From: Neorhizobium galegae
GTDB lineage: Bacteria > Pseudomonadota > Alphaproteobacteria > Rhizobiales > Rhizobiaceae
Direction: 5' to 3'
Length of the DNA: 64,000 bases
Assembly (NCBI RefSeq): GCF_021391675.1
Contig: NZ_CP090095.1
Coordinates: 1,865,501-1,929,500 of the forward strand
Below the pieces are notes generated by a model that was not told where the DNA came from, made no database searches, and saw only the letters and a program-made list of their open reading frames with translations. Below are positions 26,128 to 36,600 of this stretch, one piece after another (position 1 is the stretch's first letter; each line of letters opens with the position of its first letter). Position numbers and translations under genes: made by a program.

Positions 26128-27636
26128 ATGATGCGACTTACCAAGCTTACGACCGGGCTGCTGGCCGGGGCGCTTTTCGCCTTTCCGGCGCTTGCGGTCG
26201 ATTTGCGCATCGGCCTGCAGGACGATGCCGACGTTCTCGATCCGGCCCAGTCCCGCACCTTCGTCGGACGTATCGTCTATACGGCGTTGTGCGACAAGCT
26301 GGTCGACGTTTCGCCCGACCTGAAGATCGTTCCGCAACTCGCCACCGAGTGGAAATGGTCTGCCGACGGCAAGGAATTGACGATGAAGATCAGGGAGGGC
26401 GTCAAGTTCCACGACGACACTCCGCTCGATGCCGCCGCCGTGGTTGCCACGATCGAACGCAACATGACCCTGCCGGAATCGCGCCGCAAGAGCGAGTTGA
26501 CCTCCGTCGCCAAGGTCGAAGCGACAGGCCCCCTCGAAGTCAAGTTCACCCTGAAGTCTCCGGACGTGACGCTGCTCGCCCAGCTCTCCGACCGCGCCGG
26601 CATGATCGTTTCGCCGACTGCCGCCAAGGCGCTCGGCGCCAATTTCGGCTCCAAGCCGGTCTGCGCCGGCCCGTTCAAGTTTGTCGAGCGCGTCCAGCAG
26701 GACCGCATCGTGCTCGAAAAATTCAAGGATTACTGGAACAAGGACAAGATCTTCGTTGACAAGGTCACCTACCTGCCGATCCCGGATACGACCGTGCGCC
26801 TCGCCAACTTGCAGTCGGGCGACCTCGACTTCATCGAGCGCCTGGCTCCGACCGATGTTGCTGCCGTCAAGGGCAATTCGGGCCTGAAATACGATGCGAC
26901 CGTCAATATCGGCTACATGGCGCTTTACGCCAATATCGCCAACGGTGCGCGTGCCGACAATCCGTTCGGCAAGGACAAGCGCCTGCGCCAGGCCTTCTCG
27001 CTGGCGATCGACCGCAATGCGATGAACCAGATCGTTTATGAAGGCACGGCCGTCGGCGGCAACCAGCCGTTCCCGCCGAACAGCCCGTGGTTCAACAAGG
27101 CGATCCCGGTTCCGGCCCGCGACGTCGCCAAGGCCAAGGCTCTGATCAAGGCCGCCGGCTTCGACCGCGTTCCTGTCGAGCTGCAGATCCCGAACAACCC
27201 GGTCGCCCAGCAGATGATGCAGATCCTGCAGTCGATGGTCGCCGAAGCCGGTTTCGACGTCAGCCTGAAATCGACCGAATTCGCGACCCTGCTCGAAGAG
27301 CAGACCCGCGGCAACTTCCAGCTCAGCCGCTCTGACTGGTCCGGCCGCGTCGATCCTGACGGCAATATCCACCAGTTCATCACCTGCAAGGGTGGCATCA
27401 ACGACGTGAAATACTGCAACCCGGAGGTCGACAAGCTGCTCAACGATGCACGCGCCTCGACCGACGATGCGGTGCGCAAGCAGAAATACGATGCAGCTTC
27501 CGTGATCCTCAACGAAGACATGCCGGTCATCTATCTCGGCCATCAGTCGTGGATCTGGGCTTACAAGAAGAACATTACCGGTTTCGTGGCCAGTCCGGAC
27601 GGCATGATCCGCCTGCAAGGCGTCAAGAAGGGCTAA
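26128..27636 (+). CDS. Peptide ABC transporter substrate-binding protein
   Basis: A 502-residue periplasmic binding protein of the DppA/OppA/GsiB class (SBP family 5). The signal peptide is visible (MMRLTKLTTGLLAGALFAFPALA), and the mature protein begins VDLRIGLQDDADVLDPAQS, the typical family opening. It has the conserved RQAFSLAIDRNAM and GDLDFIERL regions. I chose the ATG at 26128 because AGAGAGGA is then 9 nt away; the ATG at 26119 abuts it. It feeds the two permeases and the fused ATPase downstream. The gamma-glutamyltransferase in the same operon suggests glutathione or gamma-glutamyl peptides as ligand. Confidence 0.9.
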   Translation: MMRLTKLTTGLLAGALFAFPALAVDLRIGLQDDADVLDPAQSRTFVGRIVYTALCDKLVDVSPDLKIVPQLATEWKWSADGKELTMKIREGVKFHDDTPLDAAAVVATIERNMTLPESRRKSELTSVAKVEATGPLEVKFTLKSPDVTLLAQLSDRAGMIVSPTAAKALGANFGSKPVCAGPFKFVERVQQDRIVLEKFKDYWNKDKIFVDKVTYLPIPDTTVRLANLQSGDLDFIERLAPTDVAAVKGNSGLKYDATVNIGYMALYANIANGARADNPFGKDKRLRQAFSLAIDRNAMNQIVYEGTAVGGNQPFPPNSPWFNKAIPVPARDVAKAKALIKAAGFDRVPVELQIPNNPVAQQMMQILQSMVAEAGFDVSLKSTEFATLLEEQTRGNFQLSRSDWSGRVDPDGNIHQFITCKGGINDVKYCNPEVDKLLNDARASTDDAVRKQKYDAASVILNEDMPVIYLGHQSWIWAYKKNITGFVASPDGMIRLQGVKKG

Positions 27637-27643
27637 GCCTCCC

Positions 27644-27677
27644 GTGCCGCATGGGAGTGGACCCATGCGGCACTTTT
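27644..27677 (+). terminator. Intra-operon hairpin after binding-protein gene
   Basis: GTGCCGCATGGG-AGTGGA-CCCATGCGGCAC, a 12-bp perfect stem followed by TTTT, lies in the gap after the substrate-binding gene. A partial terminator or mRNA 3' stabiliser here would give more binding protein than permease, a common arrangement in ABC operons. Confidence 0.75.
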
Positions 27678-27720
27678 CCGCATCGCCTTGTAACAATGTT
27701 GCTCAACGGGGGACGGCGTC

Positions 27721-28668
27721 ATGCCTGTCTACATCGGAAAGCGTCTGCTGGTCGCCATCCCGACCTTGCTGATCATCTCCATTTTTGTGTTTTCACTGCA
27801 GAAACTCTTGCCCGGCGATCCCATTCTGGCCATGGCCGGCGAGGAGCGTGACCCTGCCGTCATCGAATTCCTGCGCGACAAATACCGGCTGAACGATCCG
27901 GTCGTGGTTCAATATTTCTACTGGCTCGGCGGCGTGCTGACAGGCGACTTCGGCATTTCGCTGCGCACCAACCAGCCTGTCCTGGAACTGATCCTCCAGA
28001 AGCTGCCGGTGACTATTCAGCTTGCCGTGATGGCGATGTTCTTCGCCATGGTGATCGGCATTCCGATCGGCATTCTGGCGGCGGTCAAGAAGAACACGTT
28101 CATCGATTATATTGCCAACGTGCTGGCGCTGACCGGCCTGTCGATCCCGAATTTCTGGCTCGGTATCATGCTCATCCTGTTGATCTCGGTGCAGCTCGGC
28201 TGGCTGCCTGCCTCGGGCTTCGAGTCGATCTTCGTCGATCCCGTCCGGTCCCTGCAGACCATGGTCATGCCGGCCTTCGTGCTCGGCAATGCGCTCGCCG
28301 CGACCCTGATGCGCCATACCCGCTCGGCGATGATCGGCGTGCTCAGCGCCGACTATATCCGCACCGCCCGCGCCAAGGGGCTTTCTCCGCGGGAGGTCAT
28401 TCTGAGCCACAGTTTCCGCAATGCGCTTCTGCCGGTCGTGACTCTGTCGGCGCTGCTGTTCGGCGAACTGCTGGCCGGCGCGGTCCTGACCGAACAGATC
28501 TTCACCATACCGGGCTTCGGCAAGCTCATCGTCGATGCCGTCTTCAACCGCGACTATGCGGTCGTGCAGGGCGTCGTGCTGTGCACGGCAGTCGGTTTCA
28601 TCCTGATGAACCTGATTGCCGACGTCCTTTATGTCCTGCTCAATCCGCGTCTGAGGGCCACCCTATGA
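27721..28668 (+). CDS. Peptide ABC transporter permease (DppB type)
   Basis: A 315-residue inner-membrane permease of the DppB/GsiC class, with six predicted helices. It begins with the N-terminal block IGKRLLVAIPTLLIISIFVF, continues with LPGDPILAMAGEERDPAVI and GDFGISLRTNQPV, and carries the EAA-type cytoplasmic loop YIRTARAKGLSPREVILSHS FRNA that contacts the ATPase. It overlaps the next permease gene by ATGA. The translocated peptide is probably the same as bound by the SBP upstream. Confidence 0.92.
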   Translation: MPVYIGKRLLVAIPTLLIISIFVFSLQKLLPGDPILAMAGEERDPAVIEFLRDKYRLNDPVVVQYFYWLGGVLTGDFGISLRTNQPVLELILQKLPVTIQLAVMAMFFAMVIGIPIGILAAVKKNTFIDYIANVLALTGLSIPNFWLGIMLILLISVQLGWLPASGFESIFVDPVRSLQTMVMPAFVLGNALAATLMRHTRSAMIGVLSADYIRTARAKGLSPREVILSHSFRNALLPVVTLSALLFGELLAGAVLTEQIFTIPGFGKLIVDAVFNRDYAVVQGVVLCTAVGFILMNLIADVLYVLLNPRLRATL

Positions 28669-29540
28669 CCACGATCGACCAAGCACCGCCCGTGGCGGTC
28701 GCCAAGCGCGACAAGAGCCGCGCCTGGCGCAAGATGAAGAAGAACCGGAGCGCGCTCGTCGGCGCCGTCGTCGTGCTGTTCTTCACGATCCTGGCAGCCG
28801 CCGCGCCGATTCTGCCGATCATCGATCCCGTCGCCACGAGCTGGACGGCGATCCGCAAGGCGCCCTCGGCCATGTACTGGCTCGGCACTGACGATCTCGG
28901 TCGCGACATCCTGTCCCGCATGATCTGGGGCGCCCGGGCATCCCTGATGGCCGGGGTGTTTTCAGTCGCCATCGCGGTCGGCATCGGCGTGCCCTTCGGG
29001 CTGATCTCGGGTTATTTCGGCGGCTGGGTGGATATGGTGATCTCGAGGATCACAGAGGCTCTGCTCGCCATGCCCTTCCTGATCATGGCGATCGCGCTCG
29101 CGGCATTTTTGGGCCCGAGCCTGATGAATGCGATGATCGCCATCGGCCTGTCCGCCATGCCGATCTTCGTGCGGCTGACCCGTGGTCAGGTCCTGGCGGT
29201 CAAGACGGAGGACTATGTCGAAGGCGCACGCGCCGTTGGCCTGAACCACTTCGAAATCATGACCCGCTACATCCTGCCCAACGTTTTCGCACCCATCATC
29301 GTCCAGGCGACGCTGACGATCGCAACCGCGATCATCGCCGAGGCGAGCCTTTCCTTCCTCGGCCTCGGCCAGCAGCCGCCAGCCCCCTCCTGGGGCTCGA
29401 TGTTGAACGTCGCCAAGAACTTTTTGAGCCAGGCTCCCTGGATGGCGATGTGGCCGGGTGCGGCGATCTTCCTCGTCGTCATTGGCTTCAATCTCCTCGG
29501 CGATGGCCTGCGCGATGCGCTCGACCCGCGCGAAGCATGA
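28665..29540 (+). CDS. Peptide ABC transporter permease (DppC type)
   Basis: A 291-residue permease of the DppC/GsiD class. A cytoplasmic N-terminus (AKRDKSRAWRKMKKNRSALVG) is followed by six helices. It has the family motifs YWLGTDDLGRDILSRMIWGAR and the EAA loop DYVEGARAVGLNHFEIMTRY, then ILPNVFAPIIVQATLTIATAI. It starts within the stop of the DppB-type gene (28665-28668) and ends 19 nt before the gamma-glutamyltransferase gene, so the operon is tight. Confidence 0.92.
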   Translation: MTTIDQAPPVAVAKRDKSRAWRKMKKNRSALVGAVVVLFFTILAAAAPILPIIDPVATSWTAIRKAPSAMYWLGTDDLGRDILSRMIWGARASLMAGVFSVAIAVGIGVPFGLISGYFGGWVDMVISRITEALLAMPFLIMAIALAAFLGPSLMNAMIAIGLSAMPIFVRLTRGQVLAVKTEDYVEGARAVGLNHFEIMTRYILPNVFAPIIVQATLTIATAIIAEASLSFLGLGQQPPAPSWGSMLNVAKNFLSQAPWMAMWPGAAIFLVVIGFNLLGDGLRDALDPREA

Positions 29541-29559
29541 TCTGAAAGGATTTATACCC

Positions 29560-31344
29560 ATGACTGAATTCACCACACGGCCGGAAATCCTCGGCACGTT
29601 CGGCGTCGTCACCTCGACCCACTGGATCGCCTCGTCCGTCGGCATGGCAATCCTCGAAAAGGGCGGCAATGCCTTCGATGCGGCTGTTGCAACGGGCTTC
29701 TTGCTGCAGATCGTCGAGCCGCATCTCTGCGGCCCGGGCGGCGACATGCCGGCCGTCTTCTACTCGAAGAAGAAGGACAAGGTCGAAGTCATCTGCGCCC
29801 AGGGACCTGCACCGGCTGGCGCGACGATCGAGCACTACACGTCGGAAGGCCTGAAGCTGATCCCCGGCGACGGGCTGCTCGCGACAGTCATCCCCGGCGC
29901 CTTCGACGGCTGGATGCTGATGCTGCGCGACTACGGCACGATGAGCGTCCGCGACGTGCTCGAGCCGGCGATCTACTACGCCGAACAGGGCCACCCGATG
30001 CTTGCCCGCGTTTCCGCCACCATCAAGGGGCTGGCGAGCTTCTTCGAGACGGAATGGCCGACCTCCTACGCGACCTGGCTGCCGGGCGGCGCAGCTCCCG
30101 AGGCGCAGAGCAACTTTAAAAACCCGGTGCTCGCCGAGACCTGGAAGCGCGTCATCGCCGAGGCCGAAGCCAAGACCGGCCGCGAAAACCAGATAGAAGC
30201 CGCCCGCGATGCCTTCTACCGCGGCTTCGTGGCGGAGGCGATCGACCGTTATGTCTCGACGGCTGAGGTGATGGATGCGAGCGGTGCCCGCCACAAGGGC
30301 GTGCTGACCGCCGACGACATGGCCAACTGGCAGGCGACCGTCGAGGCGCCGCAGACCTATGACTATCACGACTGGACCGTCGCCAAGACGCCGGCCTGGG
30401 GGCAGGGGCCGGTGCTCCTGCAATCGCTGGCGCTGCTGAAGGGCTTTGACCTCTCGGCGATGGATCCGGCCGGACCGGATTTCGTGCATGTCGTCGTCGA
30501 GGCCATGAAGCTCGCCTTCGCCGACCGCGAAGTCTATTACGGCGACCCGGATTTCGCGCAGATCCCGACCGAATACCTGCTGTCGGAAGGCTATAATGCC
30601 GAGCGCCGCAAGCTCATCGGCAGCCAGGCCTCGCTCGAATTACGGCCGGGCCGCGTCCCCGGTTACGACCACCAGTTCGATCTCACCATGGGAATGCTGG
30701 CCGAAGTCAGCGGCAAGGGCGCGGTCTACGAGCCGACCATGTCGCATCTCACCGAAAAGCGCGGCGACACGGTGCATATCGACGTCATCGACCGCTGGGG
30801 CAACATGGTCTCCACCACGCCCTCCGGCGGCTGGCTGCAGTCGTCGCCGATCGTGCCCGGCCTCGGTTTCGCGCTGAATTCCCGCGCCCAGATGTTCTGG
30901 CTGAAGCCCGGCCTGCCGACCTCGCTGGAACCGGGAAAACGCCCGCGCACGACGCTGACGCCGTCGCTGGCCCTGCATCAGGGTCGCCCGACGCTGGTGT
31001 TCGGTACGCCCGGCGGCGACCAGCAGGACCAGTGGCAGCTGCCCTTCTTCCTGCGTTACGTCCACCACAAGCCGAACCTGCAGGCGGCGATCGACATGCC
31101 GCTGTTCCACACCACCCATTTCCCGGGCTCCTTCTATCCACGCACCAGCCAGCCGGGGAACATCATGGTGGAAAGCAATATCGGTGCCGACGTGCTCGCC
31201 GAGCTGCGCAGCCGCGGCCACCAGATTACGGTTGCCGATCCCTGGAGCGTCGGCCGTTTGACCGCAGCACGCCGCGACGCGGACGGATTGCTGCGGGCTG
31301 CTGCAACACCGCGCCTGATGCAGGCCTATGCGGTCGGGAGATAA
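29560..31344 (+). CDS. Gamma-glutamyltransferase family hydrolase
   Basis: A 594-residue Ntn-hydrolase of the GGT family, which cleaves or transfers gamma-glutamyl groups, classically of glutathione. The large-subunit start shows VVTSTHWIASSVGMAILEKG and GPGGDMPAVFYS. The autoprocessing/nucleophile region is EKRGDTVHIDVIDRWGNMVS with Thr404 the expected catalytic residue; GGT family members have a TTH motif here, and here it is DTVH. No signal peptide is visible, so it is probably cytoplasmic, unlike E. coli periplasmic Ggt. It lies between the permeases and the ATPase, so imported gamma-glutamyl peptides are likely substrates. Confidence 0.87.
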   Translation: MTEFTTRPEILGTFGVVTSTHWIASSVGMAILEKGGNAFDAAVATGFLLQIVEPHLCGPGGDMPAVFYSKKKDKVEVICAQGPAPAGATIEHYTSEGLKLIPGDGLLATVIPGAFDGWMLMLRDYGTMSVRDVLEPAIYYAEQGHPMLARVSATIKGLASFFETEWPTSYATWLPGGAAPEAQSNFKNPVLAETWKRVIAEAEAKTGRENQIEAARDAFYRGFVAEAIDRYVSTAEVMDASGARHKGVLTADDMANWQATVEAPQTYDYHDWTVAKTPAWGQGPVLLQSLALLKGFDLSAMDPAGPDFVHVVVEAMKLAFADREVYYGDPDFAQIPTEYLLSEGYNAERRKLIGSQASLELRPGRVPGYDHQFDLTMGMLAEVSGKGAVYEPTMSHLTEKRGDTVHIDVIDRWGNMVSTTPSGGWLQSSPIVPGLGFALNSRAQMFWLKPGLPTSLEPGKRPRTTLTPSLALHQGRPTLVFGTPGGDQQDQWQLPFFLRYVHHKPNLQAAIDMPLFHTTHFPGSFYPRTSQPGNIMVESNIGADVLAELRSRGHQITVADPWSVGRLTAARRDADGLLRAAATPRLMQAYAVGR

Positions 31345-31347
31345 GCC

Positions 31348-32112
31348 ATGACATGGTCGATCGTCGCACGCGATCCGCAAACGGGTCACTTCGGGATTTC
31401 GGTCGCCAGCCGCTTCTTCGCGGTCGGTGCCGCCGTGCCGCATATCAAGGGCAGGGTGGGGGCCGTCGCCACCCAGGCCTTCGTTAGCCCGCTCTACGGC
31501 ACCGACGGACTGAAGCTCTTGGAAGAGGGCAGGTCGCCGGACGAGATCATCGAGACGCTGACTGCGCGCGATGATGGCCGGCGTCAGCGCCAGTTCCATC
31601 TGATCGACGCCAACGGCCGCAATGCCGCCTATACCGGCGAAATCTGCGTCGACTGGGCCGGCCATCTGGTCGACGACAACGTCTCCGTTGCAGGCAACAT
31701 GCTGGCGGGTCCGCAGGTGATCGCCGAGACGCTGCGGGTCTACAAGGAAAAGACGGCAGAAGGCGCGCCGCTTGCCGAGCGACTGCTCGCTGCCATGGAT
31801 GCCGGAGAGGCCGCCGGCGGCGACAAGCGCGGCAAGCAGTCCGCCGCGATGGTTCTCTATCGCGACCAGGATTACCCCTGGCTGCGTATCAATGCCGACG
31901 ACCACACCGATCCGCTCGCCGAACTGCGCCGGCTCTATGCGGTGGCGCAGGAGCGTTTCCTGCATGTCGCCGAAACCATGCCGACCCGCGAAAACCCGCA
32001 CGGCATGATCGACCGCCGCGTCATCGACCAGAAGATCGCCGAGCTGGAAGCCGCCCGTGAGGCGGAAGGCCGTGCGTCAGTCTCCTTTGCCACCCCCTGG
32101 AAGCCCCAATGA
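31348..32112 (+). CDS. DUF1028 protein (putative Ntn-like hydrolase)
   Basis: A 254-residue protein of the DUF1028 family, which is predicted to have an Ntn-hydrolase-like fold. It begins [28 protein letters not shown], the family opening, and has [16 protein letters not shown] and [23 protein letters not shown]. It starts 3 nt after the GGT stop and overlaps the ATPase start by 4 nt. DUF1028 genes often sit beside GGT and peptide ABC genes, so a peptidase or amidase role is plausible, but no activity is proven to my knowledge. Confidence 0.85.
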   Translation: MTWSIVARDPQTGHFGISVASRFFAVGAAVPHIKGRVGAVATQAFVSPLYGTDGLKLLEEGRSPDEIIETLTARDDGRRQRQFHLIDANGRNAAYTGEICVDWAGHLVDDNVSVAGNMLAGPQVIAETLRVYKEKTAEGAPLAERLLAAMDAGEAAGGDKRGKQSAAMVLYRDQDYPWLRINADDHTDPLAELRRLYAVAQERFLHVAETMPTRENPHGMIDRRVIDQKIAELEAAREAEGRASVSFATPWKPQ

Positions 32113-33935
32113 CGGAAGCCCCGATGACCGAGACACCTGTCCTTTCCGTCAGGAACCTGACGACATCCTTCCTGGTCGACGGCGAATGGAAAAGCGTCGT
32201 CCGCGACGTCTCCTTCGATGTGCACCCGGGCGAGACGGTGGCGATCGTCGGCGAGAGCGGGTCCGGCAAGAGCGTCACCTCGCTCTCGATCATGCGTCTG
32301 CTGGCCGCCAATACCAGCCGCATCGAGGGCAGCATCCTGCTCTCCGGGCGGGATCTCCTGTCGATCTCCGAAAAGGAGATGCGGGGCGTGCGCGGCAACG
32401 ACGCCTCGATGATTTTCCAGGAGCCGATGACCTCGCTCAACCCGATCTTCACGATCGGACGGCAGATCTCGGAAGTGCTGACGCGCCACAAGGGACTGAC
32501 GAAGGCCCAAGCGCGCGCCGAAACCGTGCGGCTTCTCGAAAAGGTCCGCATCCCGAACGCCGGCGCCCGGTTCGACGACTACCCGCACCAGTTCTCGGGT
32601 GGCATGCGCCAGCGTGTGATGATCGCCATGGCCTTGGCGTCGAAACCGAGGCTGCTGATCGCCGACGAACCGACCACCGCGCTCGATGTCACCATTCAGG
32701 GACAGATCCTCGACCTCATCAAGATCCTGCAGGAAGAGGAGGGCATGTCGGTGCTCTTCATCACCCATGACATGGGCGTGGTCGCCGAGATCGCCGACCG
32801 TACCATCGTCATGTATCGCGGCGAGGCGGTCGAGAGCGGTCCGACCGAAGAAATCTTTCACCGCGGCAAACATCCCTATACCCGCGCGCTGCTGTCGGCC
32901 GTGCCGCGGCTCGGCTCGATGCAGGACCGCAAATGGCCGACCCGTTTCCCGGTCGTCGACATCAATACCGGCGAGACCGCCGAACCCAAGGAAGTCGCAG
33001 GCACCGTTGATACCCGCAAGACACCGGTTCTGGCGGTGAAGAACCTCGTAACCCGCTTCGCCGTCCGCTCCGGCCTGTTCGCGACGCAGACGGGTTCCGT
33101 CCATGCGGTCGAGAATGTTTCCTTCGACCTCTTCCAGGGCGAGACCTTGTCACTGGTCGGTGAATCCGGCTGCGGCAAGTCGACGACCGGCCGATCGATC
33201 ATGCGGCTGATCGAGCCGACCAGCGGCGACGTGGCGCTCGACGGCTACGATGTCCTGCGCCTCGATCAGACGGGCCTGCGCGACATGCGCAAGACCATCC
33301 AGATGATCTTCCAGGACCCGTTCTCGTCGCTCAACCCGCGCATGACGGTCGGCGCTGCAATCTCCGAACCCTTCGTCAAGCACAAGCTCGGCAATGCGAT
33401 GGAGGCGAAGGAAAAGACCGCCGACCTGCTCCGCAAGGTCGGCCTCTCGCCCGATATGGCGGGCCGTTATCCGCACGAATTTTCGGGCGGCCAGCGCCAG
33501 CGCATCGCGATTGCCCGTGCCCTGTCGCTCGATCCGAAGGTGATCGTCGCCGACGAAAGCGTCTCGGCGCTCGACGTCTCGATCAAGGCACAGGTCTGCA
33601 ACCTGCTCCTCGACCTGCAGCAGAGCCTCAACCTCGCCTTCCTGTTCATCAGCCATGACATGGCGGTGGTTGAACGGGTCAGCCATCGGGTAGCGGTCAT
33701 GTATCTTGGCGAGATCGTCGAGATCGGTCCCCGCGCCGCGGTCTTTGATAATCCGCAGCATCCCTATACCAAGAAGCTGATGGCAGCCGTTCCGGTGCCC
33801 GACCCGGCCCGCCGCGGTATCCGCCGAAGCATTTCCAACGACGAGCTGAAGAGCCCGGTTCGTCCGATGGGTTTCCAGCCGCCGGCGCGCCAGTATCGCG
33901 AGGTTTCCGCGGGCCACATGGTGCAGGTGGCTTGA
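32109..33935 (+). CDS. Fused peptide ABC transporter ATPase (DppD-DppF/GsiA type)
   Basis: A 608-residue protein with two complete oligopeptide-transport ATPase domains in one chain, as in GsiA. Domain 1 has Walker A GESGSGKS (about residue 49), [15 protein letters not shown] and [13 protein letters not shown]. Domain 2 has [13 protein letters not shown] (about 352), [15 protein letters not shown] and [13 protein letters not shown]. Each domain has a C-terminal oligopeptide extension ([13 protein letters not shown] in the first, [16 protein letters not shown] in the second). It completes a transporter of one SBP, two permeases and this ATPase, with its start overlapping the DUF1028 gene by 4 nt. 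Confidence 0.93.
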   Translation: MTEAPMTETPVLSVRNLTTSFLVDGEWKSVVRDVSFDVHPGETVAIVGESGSGKSVTSLSIMRLLAANTSRIEGSILLSGRDLLSISEKEMRGVRGNDASMIFQEPMTSLNPIFTIGRQISEVLTRHKGLTKAQARAETVRLLEKVRIPNAGARFDDYPHQFSGGMRQRVMIAMALASKPRLLIADEPTTALDVTIQGQILDLIKILQEEEGMSVLFITHDMGVVAEIADRTIVMYRGEAVESGPTEEIFHRGKHPYTRALLSAVPRLGSMQDRKWPTRFPVVDINTGETAEPKEVAGTVDTRKTPVLAVKNLVTRFAVRSGLFATQTGSVHAVENVSFDLFQGETLSLVGESGCGKSTTGRSIMRLIEPTSGDVALDGYDVLRLDQTGLRDMRKTIQMIFQDPFSSLNPRMTVGAAISEPFVKHKLGNAMEAKEKTADLLRKVGLSPDMAGRYPHEFSGGQRQRIAIARALSLDPKVIVADESVSALDVSIKAQVCNLLLDLQQSLNLAFLFISHDMAVVERVSHRVAVMYLGEIVEIGPRAAVFDNPQHPYTKKLMAAVPVPDPARRGIRRSISNDELKSPVRPMGFQPPARQYREVSAGHMVQVA

Positions 33936-33955
33936 ATGGCCAAGAAGCAGGGCGG

Positions 33956-34795
33956 TTACCTGGCCGCCTTGCGGCTCGCGATCAGCGCCTTCAGCCGTTC
34001 TGTATCGTCGGCGGTCGCCGGATTGAAGATGACGAGGCCGAGGTCCGGCCGGCCGTCGACGGCAAAGGATGAGTATTCGAGCGCGAGGTCTCCTGCCGTT
34101 GCATGGCGGACGTGCTTGAGGCCTTCTCCGTAGTTCTGAACCGCGTAGTCCCGCCATATGGCCGCGAATTCCGGGCTCGATCGGCTGATTTCAGCGACCA
34201 GCGACTGGACCTTTTCGGTGTTTCCGGCCCGTGCCGCTTCCGACCGGAAAGCCGCGACGGCGGTGCGGGCATCTCTCTCCCAATGGATCATATGCGCGCG
34301 GGCAGGCGATTTGCCGAAGAGAAGTTTGAGGATGTTGCGTTGTTCGGGCGCAAGCTTGGCATAGTCGGTCAGCGTGATCGCAGCGGCATCGTTCCAGGCG
34401 ACGATGTCCCACAGGGCGGTCCTCACAAGGGCCGGGCTGAACTCCAGCGAATCCAGCACCCGTTGCAGCTGCGGCGTGATCGGTTCGGAATGCTCGTATC
34501 GGACCTCGGGCGGCCGGTGCTGCGCCAGCAGAAAAAGGTGCTCCCGCTCGGCGTCGTTCAGCGAAAGCGCCTTGGCGAGCCGGTCCAGCACATCCGCGGA
34601 TGGCGCGCCGCCGCGGCCCTGTTCGAGCCAAGTGTACCAGGTGGCGCTGACATTGGCGCGCTGTGCCACCTCCTCGCGCCGGAGGCCGGGCGTGCGCCGG
34701 CGTGTCGAAGGAATGCCGAAGGCGACCGGGCTGAGTTTCGCGCGGCGGTCCTTCAGATAGTTTCCGAGAAGGTTTTCGTCCTCAATTGTCGGCAT
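33956..34795 (-). CDS. XRE regulator with MmyB-like ligand-binding domain
   Basis: A 279-residue regulator. The N-terminal helix-turn-helix (about residues 8-72) shows TPGLRREEVAQRANVSATWYTWLEQGR, the typical MmyB-family motif, and SADVLDRLAKALSLNDAEREHLF. A PAS-like MmyB ligand-binding domain (about 100-275) carries VAWNDAA near 134. It is divergent from the adjacent SDR/epimerase gene with about 98 bp between, and this pairing is common: the regulator usually represses the neighbouring NAD(P)-enzyme. The ligand is unknown. Confidence 0.9.
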   Translation of the reverse strand: MPTIEDENLLGNYLKDRRAKLSPVAFGIPSTRRRTPGLRREEVAQRANVSATWYTWLEQGRGGAPSADVLDRLAKALSLNDAEREHLFLLAQHRPPEVRYEHSEPITPQLQRVLDSLEFSPALVRTALWDIVAWNDAAAITLTDYAKLAPEQRNILKLLFGKSPARAHMIHWERDARTAVAAFRSEAARAGNTEKVQSLVAEISRSSPEFAAIWRDYAVQNYGEGLKHVRHATAGDLALEYSSFAVDGRPDLGLVIFNPATADDTERLKALIASRKAAR

Positions 34796-34893
34796 GCTCA
34801 GCCTGTTAGTGCTTATACCAGTAAGTCGTCACGGCTTTTTCGCCATCCGGAAAACCCTATCACAGCCTCGTCAGACAACTGAAGAGGACTATC

Positions 34894-35781
34894 ATGCGTG
34901 TTTTTGTAACCGGCGCGACCGGGTTTGTCGGCTCGGCCGTCGTCAAGGAACTGATCGAGGCAGGCCATCAGGTCCTGGGCCTTGCCCGTTCGGATGCCTC
35001 CGCCGCGGCGCTGACGGTCGCCGGCGCCGATATCCACCGGGGCACCCTGGAGGATCTGGACAGTCTGAAAAGCGGAGCCGCTGCCTCGGACGCCGTCATC
35101 CATACGGGCTTCATCCACGATTTTTCGAAATTCAAGGAAAATTGCGAGATCGACCGGCGCGCCATCGAAGCGCTCGGCGATGCGCTTGCCGGCACCGACC
35201 GTTCCCTGATCGTCACTTCCGCTACCGGCCTTCTGTCGCCGGGCCAGTTGGCGACCGAAGAGACGCCGCCCGCCTATGGCTCCTCCGTTCCTCGGGTCTC
35301 GGAAAAGACGGCATTTTCGGTGACGTCGGGTCCGCGCGTATCGGTCATCCGGCTCCCGCCTTCGGTACATGGCGATGGCGATCATGGCTTCGTTCCGATC
35401 CTCATCAATATGGCCCGCCAGAAGGGCTCCTCGGCCTATGTCGGCGAGGGGCTGAACCAGTGGCCAGCGGTGCATCGGTTCGATGCCGCCCGCCTCTACA
35501 GGCTCGTGCTGGAAAAGGGCGTTGCTGGTGGCCGGTATCACGCCGTTGCCGAAGAGGGCATTCCGTTCCGCGACATTGCCGGCGTGATAGGAAAACGTCT
35601 GAACCTGCCTGTCATTGCTAAATCCCATCACGAGGCAGCCGAACATTTCGGCTGGTTTGCGCATTTTGCGCAAATCAACAACCGGGCTTCGAGCGCCTGG
35701 ACCCGGGAACAGCTCGGCTGGGAACCCACACAACCGGGACTGATCGCCGATCTCGATCGGGAAACCTATTTCGCTGCCTGA
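34894..35781 (+). CDS. NAD-dependent epimerase/SDR family protein
   Basis: A 295-residue atypical/extended SDR. The Rossmann motif is [21 protein letters not shown] at the very N-terminus, with the NAD(P) clamp [11 protein letters not shown]. The usual YxxxK is not obvious: the region after [13 protein letters not shown] has SEKTAFSV where Tyr would be expected, so catalysis may differ from classical SDRs. Homologues annotated as nucleoside-diphosphate-sugar epimerases often pair with the MmyB-type regulator found divergently here. GAAGAGG precedes the ATG. Confidence 0.85.
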   Translation: MRVFVTGATGFVGSAVVKELIEAGHQVLGLARSDASAAALTVAGADIHRGTLEDLDSLKSGAAASDAVIHTGFIHDFSKFKENCEIDRRAIEALGDALAGTDRSLIVTSATGLLSPGQLATEETPPAYGSSVPRVSEKTAFSVTSGPRVSVIRLPPSVHGDGDHGFVPILINMARQKGSSAYVGEGLNQWPAVHRFDAARLYRLVLEKGVAGGRYHAVAEEGIPFRDIAGVIGKRLNLPVIAKSHHEAAEHFGWFAHFAQINNRASSAWTREQLGWEPTQPGLIADLDRETYFAA

Positions 35782-35793
35782 GGCTGCAAAAAC

Positions 35794-36597
35794 TCAGATC
35801 AGCCTGAGGCCCTTCAGGCTGACATGCCCATCCTTGCCGATGATGATGTGGTCGTGCACCGTGATACCGAGAGGCTTCGCGGTGTCGACGATCGTCTTCG
35901 TCATGTCGATATCGGCGCGGGAAGGGGTGGGGTCGCCACTCGGGTGATTGTGGACTAAAATAAGAGCGGTCGCCGAGAGCTCCAGCGCCCGGCGCACCAC
36001 TTCGCGCGGATAGACCGGCGTATGGTCGACGGTACCATGGCCCTGCACCTCGTCGGCGATCAGCGCATTCCGCTTGTCGAGGAAGAGGATGCGGAACTGT
36101 TCGCGCGGTTCGTAGGCCATTATCGCATGGCAGTAATCGATGACCGAAGACCAGGAGGATAGGACCTGCTTGCCGCGCAGCTCGCTTTTCAGCATCCGAT
36201 GACCGACGGTCGCGACGAGCTTCAGGTCGAGCGCCACCGCCTCGCCGACGCCCTTGACCTCCTGTAGCAATCCGAGCGGTGCGCCCAGAACGCCGGCAAG
36301 CGTTCCGAACCGGGCGATCAAAGTCTTGGCAAGCGGTTTGGTATCGCGGCGCGGTATCGATCGGAAAAGCAGCAGTTCAAGGATCTCGTAGTCGGCGAGC
36401 CCGGTGTCGCCATGTTCGCGATACTTGGTTTTGAGGCGCTCGCGGTGACCGTGGTAATGCGCGCCCGGCTCTTCGTCGTCCATCGACGCCGGTTTCTTGA
36501 TGGCTTTCGGCTTGGTCAGCTGTTCGGCGAAAAAGCCGCGCTCGTCCTCGATGAAGGACGTCTGTTCGTCCGGCGGAGGAGCGGAGCGGCTGGCCAT
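35794..36597 (-). CDS. radC: RadC/JAB domain protein
   Basis: A 267-residue RadC (DUF2466) protein. A helix-hairpin-helix region (about residues 75-125, [18 protein letters not shown]) precedes a JAB/MPN metalloprotease-like domain (about 145-267) with the JAMM signature [11 protein letters not shown] and [18 protein letters not shown]. The once-proposed role in DNA repair is doubtful; the biochemical function is unknown. Its start is 3 bp from the map stop, and the map-radC order on one strand is typical of rhizobia. Confidence 0.93.
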   Translation of the reverse strand: MASRSAPPPDEQTSFIEDERGFFAEQLTKPKAIKKPASMDDEEPGAHYHGHRERLKTKYREHGDTGLADYEILELLLFRSIPRRDTKPLAKTLIARFGTLAGVLGAPLGLLQEVKGVGEAVALDLKLVATVGHRMLKSELRGKQVLSSWSSVIDYCHAIMAYEPREQFRILFLDKRNALIADEVQGHGTVDHTPVYPREVVRRALELSATALILVHNHPSGDPTPSRADIDMTKTIVDTAKPLGITVHDHIIIGKDGHVSLKGLRLI

Positions 36598-36600
36598 CCG

